Made by a program: the position numbers and the translations under genes. Below are positions 36,860-45,481 of a DNA stretch of 64,000 bases, in pieces; the first letter of the stretch is position 1, and every line of letters begins with the position of its first letter. This DNA is from Chloroflexota bacterium (GTDB taxonomy: Bacteria > Chloroflexota > Anaerolineae > Aggregatilineales > J027). Location of the stretch: assembly GCA_013112715.1 (NCBI GenBank), contig JABFGB010000003.1, positions 1-64,000 on the forward strand, written 5' to 3'. The notes under the pieces were generated by a model, which was not told the DNA's origin, did no database searches, and saw only the letters and a list, made by a program, of their open reading frames with translations.

Positions 36860-38809
36860 TCAAAGGCGCTGCATACCTTTTTTCACGACTTCATCCGCCA
36901 CCACTGGGTCATAGGGCAGCCCGGTGGACACCATGTAGGTCAAGCGCTGATACAACTTGTCCGCCACAACATTGGCATTGGCATTCATCGCTGCGACGCT
37001 GTCCCACAGACCCTGCAACGTATCCCGTTCTTGCAGGTATTGGAGATTGCAGTCATATTCCTCCAGTTCCATGAGCGCGGCATTGACGTTCTGCACAAGG
37101 CGCAGCAGCCCCATGTAGTTCTCGACCATCCGGACCTGCGTATCGCCATTCGGTTTGTACTCGCCACTGGGCTTGGCCTGTGGTGGCGTGGCGCGGGTGT
37201 CGTATTTCTCAAAGTGGGTCACCGAGCCGTCGTATTGATATGGTTGGTCAAGCTCGTCGTCGCCCTCGACGGTGATGCTGCCGTCCGAGGCGAATCCCAC
37301 GACCTCCACGAGCTGCCCCGTTTGGAGGTCACGCACCATATCGCCCATGCGGAAAGGATGGATGGTTTGGTTTTTGGGAGTCGTCGGGGCGACCGCGAAT
37401 TGGGCAGCATATTCCTTAAAATCATGCTGGCTTTCGTCCATGACCTGTAGCCACCAGAATTGGCCGTCCCACTTGATAGATAACACTTGGCAGTGTTTCC
37501 CAGACGGCTTATAGACCACCCTGTCATCCCTTTTGAACGGACAGGGTGCGGGATTGGTGTCTACCTCTGGCTCGTCGTCCACAGTCGGGGCTGTGGATTC
37601 GGATGCTTCACTCTCCGGGGTTGTCACTTCCGTCAAGCGATGACGGCCTGTTGCGGCAGGGAGTTGATACTCGGCGTCGGGATGTTTGGGTTGGGCCATG
37701 CCCGTTTGCTGGAAAGTTGAAACATTGGGTTGACGCGGTGGGCGGCGACCCATCTCCCGCACCCAGTCTTCTAACTGGATGTCCGTCCAGCCGTCCATGT
37801 CAGCGCGGGTAAACACCTCCCGATCAGCCAACCGCAAAAACTCTCGATAGACATGGATGGGTTTCGCGCCGTACTCATGCAGGAATTGACGTTCCCAGTC
37901 AATATCCACCACAAACGAGGCGGGGTTGCTGACTTGGTAGCACCATTCAAAGCCACACTTGGGGTCATCCATGAGCGGGTTCTTTTTCTTGGCGTAATCG
38001 TCCCGGTATTTCGCAATCAGGTATTGCGTGACAATCCGGATTTTTTCGACGGCAGGCAGGTTACGTTTGCGTTCGGTCTCTTCGGCGGCCCGGCGTTCGG
38101 CAAGCTCGGCGGCACGTTGTTGATTGGCTTCACGGATCGCCTCCACATTGATGGGGTTGCCGTCCCGCCCATACACCACCGAGCGATCACATTCGACTTT
38201 AATTAAGATTTCTTGGTTAGAGGGAGTGACAAATGTCACACCCTCTAAATAAAGCTCATTAAACCACCGGGAAATCGTTTTGTCGCTAACTCCCAACTCG
38301 GCGGCAATGGCTTTATCACTGAGTTTTCGCCATGAAATGCCATTGGTCTGATACCCGCGCTGCACCCGACGAGCAAAGATGTACTTTTTGCTCTCGTCAC
38401 CGAGGGCCTTCTTAAATTGAAGATTGGCGTTCTCAGCCGCTTCTTCGGCATCCTGATAGGTGCCGTCGCGCACAATCGCCGGGATGGTCGAGCGTCCACT
38501 ACGGCGATAGGCTTCATGGCGATGAAACCCGTCCACCATCAGGATCAAAGCATCCACCCGGTACACAATCACCGGTTCGGTATCTGCACCGTCGGCGATG
38601 ACATGCATCAAATCCAAGACATGCTTTTCATCAATGCCGCCGGTCCCTTTGACATCCAAGCGGAATTGCAGACCTAAATCCAACGTAATGTCCTTGAGTA
38701 GAACATCACGCGGACGCTCATTCATCTTGGATAAGGACCCGGTGGCCGTCATGGGGGTATGGGAACTCGCCCCAGCTTTGGCGCGGCGTGCTGCTAAACT
38801 GCTGCCCAT
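36860..38809 (-). CDS. parB: ParB-family partition protein, unusually long
   Basis: The 649-residue protein has an N-terminal ParB/Sulfiredoxin-type domain (around GFHRHEAYRRSGRSTIP), then a helix-turn-helix at about 180-215 (DKAIAAELGVSDKTISRWFNEL). A long charged region follows, then two KOW/SH3-like beta segments (KRDDRVVYKPSGKHCQVLSIKWDG and FRMGDMVRDLQTGQLVEVVGF) and a helical tail. Typical ParB is 280-350 residues. The start is set by overlap with the parA stop (TAATG). It binds a centromere-like site; a 32-base palindrome within its own gene (38217-38248) is a candidate. Confidence 0.85.
   Translation of the reverse strand: MGSSLAARRAKAGASSHTPMTATGSLSKMNERPRDVLLKDITLDLGLQFRLDVKGTGGIDEKHVLDLMHVIADGADTEPVIVYRVDALILMVDGFHRHEAYRRSGRSTIPAIVRDGTYQDAEEAAENANLQFKKALGDESKKYIFARRVQRGYQTNGISWRKLSDKAIAAELGVSDKTISRWFNELYLEGVTFVTPSNQEILIKVECDRSVVYGRDGNPINVEAIREANQQRAAELAERRAAEETERKRNLPAVEKIRIVTQYLIAKYRDDYAKKKNPLMDDPKCGFEWCYQVSNPASFVVDIDWERQFLHEYGAKPIHVYREFLRLADREVFTRADMDGWTDIQLEDWVREMGRRPPRQPNVSTFQQTGMAQPKHPDAEYQLPAATGRHRLTEVTTPESEASESTAPTVDDEPEVDTNPAPCPFKRDDRVVYKPSGKHCQVLSIKWDGQFWWLQVMDESQHDFKEYAAQFAVAPTTPKNQTIHPFRMGDMVRDLQTGQLVEVVGFASDGSITVEGDDELDQPYQYDGSVTHFEKYDTRATPPQAKPSGEYKPNGDTQVRMVENYMGLLRLVQNVNAALMELEEYDCNLQYLQERDTLQGLWDSVAAMNANANVVADKLYQRLTYMVSTGLPYDPVVADEVVKKGMQRL
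38217..38248. repeat. 32-base near-perfect palindrome inside parB
   Basis: The left arm TTAGAGGGAGTGACA (38217-38231) and the right arm TGTCACACCCTCTAA (38234-38248) are complementary over 14 of 15 positions around a central AA. The core GTGACA/TGTCAC is the same hexamer as in the iteron-like sites of the rep gene. It falls directly after the helix-turn-helix codons. Candidate parS/centromere or autoregulatory operator. Confidence 0.75.
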
Positions 38810-39675
38810 TATGCTTTCACTCCTACTGATTCGATCACCTTTTGAACAATGCGCCACGCTTGATAGGCGGCTTTGTGGCCCGGTGCATATTGCATCACCG
38901 ACATGCCAACGGCGGAGGCCTCGCCCCAAATGATGGAGAGGCTGGTAAATGCTTCATTCCAAACGGTCTCACCAAAGGCCTCGGTGAGTTCGTCGAGACT
39001 TTCTTCATGCAGCAAGACCCCATCCCGCACCATCGTCGGGAGGATGCCGAGCAGCCGCATGTCGCCATACTTCGACAGGTTGGCGATGCTTTCCAATGTG
39101 TCACTGGTTTGGCGCACACTGAGTGCTTCCGGCAGGGTCGGGATCAGGGCATAGTCGCTGGCCGCGATAATCGCTGGGGTCATTTCCGATTTGGTGGGTG
39201 GGGTGTCAATGATGATGAAGTCATGCGTTTGGTGCAGGGGCGCGATCACCTCACGCAGTGCTTCCCAATGATTGTTATGTGCCCGAATCCAACCGGGAAT
39301 CAGGGTGGTATCCAGATAACCCGACAGGATGTCCAGCCGTCCGGGTGGGCCAGCCGGGGTCAGGTCACTAGGGATCTCCAGTGCGATCTTTGCCTGCGGG
39401 ATGTGGGTCAGGGCTTCATGTACCGGACGGCGACGACTGACCACATCAAACAGCAGATCAGGTGGATACCCGGCACTGGTGAATACCTGAAAATTCGTGA
39501 TGAAATGCCCCTGCATATCGGTATCAATGCCCGCCACGTCATAACCCAGTGCGGCGAGACCTGCGGATACGGTCGCGGCAGTGGTGGTTTTGCCCACTCC
39601 ACCTTTTTCCTGCACGACGGCAATCGTGACGGCTTTATTCTGTTTGGGTGATGCCAAGTTTTGCATGTGTTTCAT
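38809..39675 (-). CDS. parA: ParA-family partition ATPase
   Basis: The 288-residue protein has the deviant Walker A (QEKGGVGKTTTA), the GIDTDMQGH switch region and FIIIDTPP Walker B. ParA uses DNA-bound ATPase cycles to segregate the ParB-bound element. The ATG at 39675 follows an AGGTGG ribosome binding site; an in-frame GTG lies three codons earlier. The stop overlaps the parB start. Together with the initiator and iterons this marks a former or current self-replicating plasmid. Confidence 0.92.
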   Translation of the reverse strand: MKHMQNLASPKQNKAVTIAVVQEKGGVGKTTTAATVSAGLAALGYDVAGIDTDMQGHFITNFQVFTSAGYPPDLLFDVVSRRRPVHEALTHIPQAKIALEIPSDLTPAGPPGRLDILSGYLDTTLIPGWIRAHNNHWEALREVIAPLHQTHDFIIIDTPPTKSEMTPAIIAASDYALIPTLPEALSVRQTSDTLESIANLSKYGDMRLLGILPTMVRDGVLLHEESLDELTEAFGETVWNEAFTSLSIIWGEASAVGMSVMQYAPGHKAAYQAWRIVQKVIESVGVKA

Positions 39676-39768
39676 ATAACCCACCTATTCTCCCAACCCC
39701 CACCACTTATTTTTCGATTGATTTTGTGTTACTCTTGCGGGTGTCTGGCTCCCTGCTAGATGCGGATG

Positions 39769-39790
39769 AACACGGGGTTTCCCGTGTTTT
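39769..39790. terminator. Perfect hairpin upstream of parA
   Basis: AACACGGG/CCCGTGTT arms (39769-39776, 39781-39788) with loop GTTT are followed by TT on the plus strand. The hairpin lies between parA and the gene at 39809, and may terminate the upstream minus-strand transcript or act as an operator. Confidence 0.45.
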
Positions 39791-39808
39791 CCGTTTATAG
39801 ACACTGTG

Positions 39809-40129
39809 TTAAACGGCCAGACCCAATTCAATGGCCCAGTCCTCACGCAGCCGCACCCGCACTTCACTCTGGCGATTGAGATAACCCAGTACCAACTCCT
39901 CAACGGCCTCCATATCCCAACACTCGCCATTCACGGGCATGGCAAACAACGCAGCGAGTTCCGGGTACTCCGCCAGATGCAGCACTTCGTGATTGACCCG
40001 CCGCTTGACGATGGGGTCTGAAGTCGGCACGATTTCAGCCAATACCAACTGATCTTTGAGGGCGTCATACCGCAGTTCCACCACGGCCACCTCACCATTG
40101 CCCACACACCGCACAACTAAACGTTTCAT
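39809..40129 (-). CDS. Hypothetical protein of the element
   Basis: The 106-residue protein (MKRLVVRCVGNGEVAVVELRYDAL) is unrecognised. It has a short beta-hairpin start, then a helix with HEVLHLAEYPELAALF and a charged C-terminal end. It follows its upstream neighbour by one base, so they form an operon with the genes at 40131-41436. Confidence 0.5.
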   Translation of the reverse strand: MKRLVVRCVGNGEVAVVELRYDALKDQLVLAEIVPTSDPIVKRRVNHEVLHLAEYPELAALFAMPVNGECWDMEAVEELVLGYLNRQSEVRVRLREDWAIELGLAV

Positions 40130-40130
40130 T

Positions 40131-40421
40131 TCATGACTCCTGTATTTGGCGTTCTTTTTGGACTTTCAATAGGTACTTTTCGGCCCGGCTGTACCCGGCC
40201 TGCTGCATGACCAGCAGCACTTTGTTCATCAACACCAGTCGTGGACGCGGCTGCTGAATGCGCCCGGCCACCTGCTCGGCTTCCAGTAACGTCTCATGCA
40301 GCCGCCGAATCACCGGGCTGTAGAGGCGCACGACATCCAAGAGGGCTGTCACCCGCTCCTCATCCGGCAGCTCCCACGCCGCCGCGACCAACCGGTCGAG
40401 GTGTTCAACTGGCTTCGGCAT
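40131..40421 (-). CDS. Small helical protein, paralogue of the gene at 41610
   Basis: The 96-residue protein (starting MPKPVEHLDRLVAAAWELP) shares a pattern with the gene at 41610: LP-E-R-LL-VVR-Y-P then HETL, and VMQQ-GYSR. It is entirely helical. The ATG at 40421 overlaps the upstream gene; a GTG at 40433 is also in frame. Function unknown. Confidence 0.55.
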   Translation of the reverse strand: MPKPVEHLDRLVAAAWELPDEERVTALLDVVRLYSPVIRRLHETLLEAEQVAGRIQQPRPRLVLMNKVLLVMQQAGYSRAEKYLLKVQKERQIQES

Positions 40422-41001
40422 CGTCCACCACACTCTTTTCCAGATGGGCCACGACCTGCTGGAGCAGTTCCAGCGTCCGAGTATTCACTGGGCCTTCGAA
40501 TTCATCGTTGATGAGTGCGGCGACCTGCATCGCTTCGATGCCAGAACAGCCAGTGATGGTTCGCACGGCATTGGTGAGGTTGTCACTGGTGACTTCAAAG
40601 GCGTACTCCAGCGCGTAGACTTCGGCCTCTTCGGTGGTCTGTTCGCTGATTTCTTCGACCAGATCCCGCACGCGCTCATCAGTGGTGAGATACCAGTGTT
40701 CCAGTGCTTCGGTGAGGGTGGTGAGGTTAACACTGACGTCGGATAACTCGTCTTCAAGTTCGGCTTGACGATCCAGCGCGGCGGTGGCGGTGGCGACGGC
40801 TTCATTGCGCTGCTCAACCACCGCAAGAATGATGTCCTTGGCATCGTCCAGTGCTTGGAAGATGCGGGTTTGTAGTTCCTCCAGCGCCGCGATGCCTGTG
40901 TTATAGGCCGCGTCGTCAGGCGTGGTCTGCAGGGCAGTGACGAGTTGACCAAACACGTCGTCCACCGTGATAGCTAACTGATGGTCATCTAACGTTTTCA
41001 T
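40405..41001 (-). CDS. Coiled-coil hypothetical protein
   Basis: The 198-residue acidic protein (MKTLDDHQLAITVDDVFGQLV) is almost all helix, with a long predicted coiled coil (~40-130). No family was recognised. It overlaps the genes on both sides by a few bases and belongs to the small-gene operon of the element. Confidence 0.5.
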   Translation of the reverse strand: MKTLDDHQLAITVDDVFGQLVTALQTTPDDAAYNTGIAALEELQTRIFQALDDAKDIILAVVEQRNEAVATATAALDRQAELEDELSDVSVNLTTLTEALEHWYLTTDERVRDLVEEISEQTTEEAEVYALEYAFEVTSDNLTNAVRTITGCSGIEAMQVAALINDEFEGPVNTRTLELLQQVVAHLEKSVVDDAEAS

Positions 41002-41354
41002 TGGGAGGCAGCTCTCCTTGCTTGGCGGCGGGCTTGCACCCGCTCAAAAAGGTCTTGATCGAGTGGGTCAACAAACTGCTCGGTAAATAGGGTGGCGATA
41101 CGCCGTTCCTGCACCTTTTCAAACGACTCCGGACTGCCGGGCCGAATCAAGGTGACGTTCGACGGCAGGGGCTTCGGTGATGGGAATTCCCGGACTGTCG
41201 TGTGATAAACAAATGGCTTCGACGGATGGACGAGGCGATTTAAGACGGCCTTCGTCTGCTCCAACATGGCGGCTTCTTGCTGGGCGGCATACCACTGGTG
41301 GCTGGCGTGCAGCATCGCCGGGGTCATGGGCACGAGCGCATTAGCAAGAGTCAT
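40998..41354 (-). CDS. Hypothetical protein of the element
   Basis: The 118-residue protein (MTLANALVPMTPAMLHASHQW) has a central SKPFVYHTTVREFPSPKPLPSNVTLI stretch and a basic, helical C-terminus. Unrecognised. It overlaps the following gene by four bases and a Cys-rich short open frame upstream by 14. Confidence 0.5.
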   Translation of the reverse strand: MTLANALVPMTPAMLHASHQWYAAQQEAAMLEQTKAVLNRLVHPSKPFVYHTTVREFPSPKPLPSNVTLIRPGSPESFEKVQERRIATLFTEQFVDPLDQDLFERVQARRQARRAASQ

Positions 41355-41436
41355 CTGTCTCTCCTTCCTTTGGACACGGCCCAGTCCCCGGCACTGGATT
41401 GGGTGGGGAGCTAGGACATTTGGGTTCGCACATCAT
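41341..41436 (-). CDS. Possible 31-residue Cys/Pro-rich peptide
   Basis: A short frame reads MMCEPKCPSSPPNPVPGTGP and ends in CPKEGETDDSC, with four cysteines and a proline-rich middle. An AGGCAGG is placed a few bases before the first ATG, and its stop overlaps the start of the gene at 40998. It may be a coupling leader peptide or a genuine small zinc-binding protein. Evidence is only the ribosome binding site and overlap. Confidence 0.35.
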   Translation of the reverse strand: MMCEPKCPSSPPNPVPGTGPCPKEGETDDSC

Positions 41437-41609
41437 GACCTGCCTTTCTTTATCGAAAATTAAACGGTAGACCTTTTTTTAAAGCGCCAATGGCTAATCC
41501 CTCGGAACAAAATGAAGTGCAGGCTTATAATTTCAAGAACTGATTTTTTTGATTCAACCTTGTGAATCGTTGGTGTTGCCGACCTAACGAACAATGCGAT
41601 TTAGGGCAT
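41437..41609. other. Intergenic region
   Basis: AT-rich DNA with T-runs, upstream of the small-gene operon. A TTGAAA and a TATAAG are present around 41528-41542 on the minus strand but not at usual spacing. No gene seen. Confidence 0.3.
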
Positions 41610-41900
41610 TCACTCCTCATCTAAAGCGCGGCGAACAAAAGTGATCTTGTCGAGATAAGGCGCAATGCGACTGTAGCCACACTGCTGCATGACCACTTCC
41701 AGCTGACGCATGTACTCAAGTCGTGTCTGGAGTGGGTGGAGTTGATCAATGGCACGTTCCAACTCATACAGGGTTTCATGCATCAGCATCAGGATCGGAC
41801 GATAGGCCCGCACCACTTCCAGTAGGACATTGATGCGTGTTTCCAGCGGCAAGTCTTGGGCTGCCGCGAGCCGTTGATTGAAATCCTCCATCGGTTTCAT
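41610..41900 (-). CDS. Small helical protein, paralogue of the gene at 40131
   Basis: The 96-residue protein (MKPMEDFNQRLAAAQDLPLETRINVLLEVV) shares with the product at 40131 the order LP-ETR-LLEVVR-Y-P, MHETL, and VMQQCGYSR. It may form a heterodimer with it. Function unknown. It is separated from the operon by 173 bases. Confidence 0.55.
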   Translation of the reverse strand: MKPMEDFNQRLAAAQDLPLETRINVLLEVVRAYRPILMLMHETLYELERAIDQLHPLQTRLEYMRQLEVVMQQCGYSRIAPYLDKITFVRRALDEE

Positions 41901-42261
41901 CAGGATTCATGCCTCGCTCGATGGGGTGGGGCGGTCTCGGCTACCGCACCCATTAATAGAAGATTGAACTTGGCTTCGCCAGCGTTGAGTAGTCGTAGTG
42001 GAATTAGTTTTTTGTTCGTGTTATTCATAGAGCCTTCTTTAATGTTTAAACTCTGTACCTATCAACATTGCAGGGAGCCAAAACTGTGAATGTCTGTATC
42101 GGTTCGCTCGCGCTTAGGCGCGTTTATTTCGCTTGCCTGTGGCAAGTGCATCTCAGAAAGGAAGTGCTGACTCAACATCTCTTTCGAACTTGCTCGGTTT
42201 TCTTGTATAATCCGCCGCATAGCACCCAACTGCTTTTGACCAATTTAGACGGGAGTTTCCT
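41901..42261 (+). promoter_or_regulatory. Intergenic region with integrase promoter
   Basis: No gene was found in these 361 bases. A TATAAT (42206-42211) with a weak -35 (TTCGAA) 17 bases upstream lies 50 bases before the integrase start. A CTTGCC/GGCAAG hairpin (~42134-42148) may be regulatory. Confidence 0.45.
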
Positions 42262-43284
42262 ATGGAACGCATCAAACTGATTGATGCTTATTTGCGTTTC
42301 ATGCGGACTGATCGTTCGCCTAATAGTCAGAAATCGTATGAGTCCTTTTTGGGGCGTAAATTTGTGCCTGCCATCGGCCCAGAGAATTTCGTTGACACCA
42401 TCACGCAAGCTCAAATTGAGGATTTCATCTATGTCATGCGTACCACCCAAGTGAAATACCAAGGGCACCCCAATCATCCGGAGGTTGAAGAGCCTCTTTC
42501 ACCTGCTACCATCACGCGGAACTTCAAGATGATTCGGGCCTTATTCAATTACTGTGTACGACAGGGGTGGATCGTGAAGTCGCCAGTCGACAATGTTTAT
42601 GTTCGGCACTATCGCCGCCCTCCGGCCTCATCCAAAGCTATTTCGGCAGAAGATCTACAAAAGCTGATAGATATAGCCCTCTTAAACACCTCTGAATTCT
42701 TGCGCTATCGAGACAAAGCCTTGATGCTGTTTTTGGCGGATACGGGATGTCGGGCGGGTGGTGCGGCTTCGTTGCGAATGGATACCGTTAACCTTGAGAA
42801 ACGTGAGGCCCTGATTCATGAAAAAGGGGATCATTATATGAAGGTTATGTTCGGCAGCGAAACCGCTGAGGCCATACAAGACTATCTTGAAGTGCGCCCG
42901 GAGACCTCCCATCCCTACCTATTTGTGGTGCGTGGCGAACACGGGCCGTTCAATGCGGAAACAGTGGGCGAGGTGATCAAACGCCTATGTGAGCGGGCCG
43001 GGATTCGTCGTTGGGGGCCTCACGCCATTCGCCATCGGGTGGGTCAGGCTTGGGCTGATGCTGGCATGTCGCCTACGTTAGTGCAAAGTAAGTTGGGCCA
43101 TTCGAGTGTTCTCATCACCTTGGAAAACTACTTTAATCAAGATGAGACCCGCTTGCGTGAAGCAACCGATCGGTTGGCACTAGCCTCGGCTCGATCCGAC
43201 GCGGGTACAACAACCCCTAGTGATCCACCTGCTGAGGAGAAAATTGTTTCCTTCGCCGAAGAGCGCAAGCGCTTCAAGAAGTAG
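42262..43284 (+). CDS. Tyrosine recombinase / site-specific integrase
   Basis: The 340-residue protein has an N-terminal SAM-like core-binding domain (~1-115) and a catalytic domain with Arg164 in TGCRAGGAASL, Lys188, the HAIRHR box (His254, Arg257), His280 in LGHSS and nucleophile Tyr290 in LENYF. A 50-residue tail ends in basic residues. It is presumably the integrase of the plasmid-like element, because it lies at its edge, about 190 bases from a tRNA 3' fragment. Confidence 0.92.
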   Translation: MERIKLIDAYLRFMRTDRSPNSQKSYESFLGRKFVPAIGPENFVDTITQAQIEDFIYVMRTTQVKYQGHPNHPEVEEPLSPATITRNFKMIRALFNYCVRQGWIVKSPVDNVYVRHYRRPPASSKAISAEDLQKLIDIALLNTSEFLRYRDKALMLFLADTGCRAGGAASLRMDTVNLEKREALIHEKGDHYMKVMFGSETAEAIQDYLEVRPETSHPYLFVVRGEHGPFNAETVGEVIKRLCERAGIRRWGPHAIRHRVGQAWADAGMSPTLVQSKLGHSSVLITLENYFNQDETRLREATDRLALASARSDAGTTTPSDPPAEEKIVSFAEERKRFKK

Positions 43285-43291
43285 AAAACAA

Positions 43292-43340
43292 AAATCCAGA
43301 GCGGCGAAACTTCCTAAGGAGGTTTCAAAGCTCTGGATTT
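43292..43340 (+). terminator. Terminator downstream of the integrase
   Basis: Perfect 11-base arms AAATCCAGAGC (43292-43302) and GCTCTGGATTT (43330-43340) enclose a second inner stem GAAAC/GTTTC. The stem is followed by CTTAATTTT. It starts seven bases beyond the integrase stop. Confidence 0.7.
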
Positions 43341-43474
43341 CTTAATTTTGCCAATTCGAAGAGAATAGCTATACTAAAACTAATCTCTCATTTGAAATAA
43401 GTTTATGAAGCCTTCGCCGGATGTTTGACCGTGACGTAGAGGGCTTCAAGTGGGGTAAACGGACGGAAGTAACA

Positions 43475-43508
43475 AGAGGCCCTGGGTTCAAATCCCAGCA
43501 CCCCGACT
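43475..43508 (+). other. tRNA 3' fragment, probable attachment site
   Basis: A perfect T-arm (CTGGG, loop TTCAAAT, CCCAG; 43482-43498) is followed by CACCCCG and discriminator A, as at the 3' end of a proline-type tRNA (acceptor CGGGGTG). The upstream half of the tRNA is absent: the preceding bases do not fold into D- and anticodon-arms. Such a remnant is the usual attR left by an element that integrates into a tRNA gene, and the adjacent integrase supports this. Confidence 0.65.
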
Positions 43509-43798
43509 GGTTTTCCAGCCATCTGCCCAAAAAATAACTACCTAAAATTCTTTTTTGTTAAGGTGTTCCACTGTTCATTGACTACACATCAAGAACAGTT
43601 TTTAGGTTTGTAACCCGCTCTACCTGCTAATGCTATGCTGCGTTGGGAGTGGAGCGGGTTTTACTTTCAGGGTCGCCAGAACGCTCTTCTGTAAAGGCTC
43701 AAAGCGTTCTTCTATCCCTTTGGTACAGCTTGGCCGACTCTCGTTGGTACAATCCGGCTGCTTATCCTTGGTATATTGTCACTCGTTTAATGACATCT
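43509..43798. other. Intergenic region
   Basis: Beyond the att site nothing coding was found. An inverted pair AACCCGCTC (43612-43620) / GAGCGGGTT (43652-43660) with a following TTT may be an old terminator or another insertion scar. Confidence 0.35.
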
Positions 43799-45481
43799 TT
43801 ATGCCATAACAGGTTTCATGGTTGCCAGAGGAACTTGGATGTAGATTTTTGTGCCCTGTTCCTTCTGGCTTTGGATTTGAAGATTCGCTCCGATTAACTG
43901 TGTTCTTTCCCGTATCCCTACTAAGCCATAGTGCCCCGAAATCGGGAGGGTGTGAAGTGATGGTAGGTCAAACCCACAGCCATTATCTTGAATACTTAAT
44001 CTAACTTCTTCTGGCAAAAACGTGAGTTCAATCATTGCTTGGGTGGCTTGGCTATGTTTTCGGATATTGCTGAGAGCCTCTTGGGTGATGCGATAGAGGG
44101 CAAGTTCAATTTTGTCCGAAAGCCGTTGTTCATTTCCCTGCATTTGGAAAGTAACAACAACTGAGTTTTCTTGTTCTGCCAGCATTTCCAAAGCTGAGGC
44201 AAGGCCCAATTCCGCTAGATAGGAAGGGCGTAGGCCATGAATCATCCAGCGAATGTCTTCAATTGCCTGCTGCGAGATATGCCGTACCTCTGTGAGACGG
44301 GCCGATGCTGCCGAAGGGTCACGCTCTAAATTACGTTGGGCCATCTGGACTTGCTGATTGAGGGAAATGAGTGTCTGAACAGTGTCGTCATGTAGGTCAC
44401 GCGCCAGCCGAGTACGCTCATCTTCTTGGGCGGTTGTGATTGCACCGATATAGCCATGCAAACGCGATTGGGCTTGTTGAACCGCGCGTGCCATTTCAAT
44501 CAAGGCTGCTTGCAAGTCCTCTATTTCTTGGATACCCCCGACTGGCCCTGCGATTGCCGAAAAATCGCCTTTGACCAATTGCCCTGCTTTGACCTTGAGT
44601 CGCTGTAATGGGCGAATAACCCCAAACATACTAAACACAAAAACCAATAATCCCAGCAAGGTAATCAGTACCAATACCAAAACCACCGAATGGGTTACTT
44701 GTAACTGCGAACTTGTGACGGCGTGCCACGGCTCCTCCACTACCAAACTCCACTGCAGACGTGGAATGGGACTGTAGCCTATCACCATATCGTCTCCCTC
44801 GTGATTTTGAATGATGCTCGGCCCTTGTTGATAGCCAGCTTGCGTATTTCTGACAATCTTTAAAGTAGACGTTGAAGCCAAATTACCGGTTATCATGTGG
44901 TCGGAATCAAAGAGGATATGCCCATCTTCATCCAACAGATAGGCCCGCGCATCTTCGTGCAATACAAGACTATTCAAAATTTCATGGATACCCAGTGATT
45001 CAAGGGAGGCGATGCCATAAAGATATTGGTCATTGGAGACTGGGGCTGAGAAAACCACCAAGACCTGATGTTCAAAATGACCAATATAGGTTGGCATATC
45101 TCCCCCAACACTGCGCCAATCCCACTCCCCAGCAGGGAGTCTTGCTGCTAAATTGTCTGCATAATCCACAAACAATCCGTAATCAAAGAGTTCGGTGATT
45201 GTTTGCTCCTGAGACAAGGGCTGATTTTCGGTGGCAATAATGGTTAATAAGACCTCGCGTTGATGCAACCGTTCGGCAAGATTATCCGCCGCTGCTTGGG
45301 TCGCACGGGCGTCGCGTTGACCGACCAGTTCCTGCATAGCTTCTTGATGAAGGATAGCGCTGCCCACCGTTACCACCATGAGGATAATGGCTGTTGGCAC
45401 GACGAATACCAATATCAGCTGAATATGTAGCCCCTTGACCAAGCGATAATAAACGCGCCGCAAAATGTTCTGACGTTTCAT
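43799..45481 (-). CDS. NarL-type sensor histidine kinase
   Basis: The 560-residue membrane kinase has TM1 (~19-42), an extracytoplasmic Cache-like domain (~45-270), TM2 followed by a HAMP segment (IRPLQRLKVKAGQLVKGDFS), then a HisKA_3 domain with His364 in RLARDLHDD and an HATPase_c domain (IELALYRITQEALSNIRKHS, then DNGCGFDL and GLVGIRER). HisKA_3 kinases pair with LuxR-type regulators, and one follows 197 bases upstream in the same direction. Confidence 0.9.
   Translation of the reverse strand: MKRQNILRRVYYRLVKGLHIQLILVFVVPTAIILMVVTVGSAILHQEAMQELVGQRDARATQAAADNLAERLHQREVLLTIIATENQPLSQEQTITELFDYGLFVDYADNLAARLPAGEWDWRSVGGDMPTYIGHFEHQVLVVFSAPVSNDQYLYGIASLESLGIHEILNSLVLHEDARAYLLDEDGHILFDSDHMITGNLASTSTLKIVRNTQAGYQQGPSIIQNHEGDDMVIGYSPIPRLQWSLVVEEPWHAVTSSQLQVTHSVVLVLVLITLLGLLVFVFSMFGVIRPLQRLKVKAGQLVKGDFSAIAGPVGGIQEIEDLQAALIEMARAVQQAQSRLHGYIGAITTAQEDERTRLARDLHDDTVQTLISLNQQVQMAQRNLERDPSAASARLTEVRHISQQAIEDIRWMIHGLRPSYLAELGLASALEMLAEQENSVVVTFQMQGNEQRLSDKIELALYRITQEALSNIRKHSQATQAMIELTFLPEEVRLSIQDNGCGFDLPSLHTLPISGHYGLVGIRERTQLIGANLQIQSQKEQGTKIYIQVPLATMKPVMA

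Noticed and set aside
43441-43508. A complete tRNA gene
   Set aside because: Only the T-arm and 3' acceptor strand are present; the D-arm, anticodon arm and 5' acceptor strand are absent.
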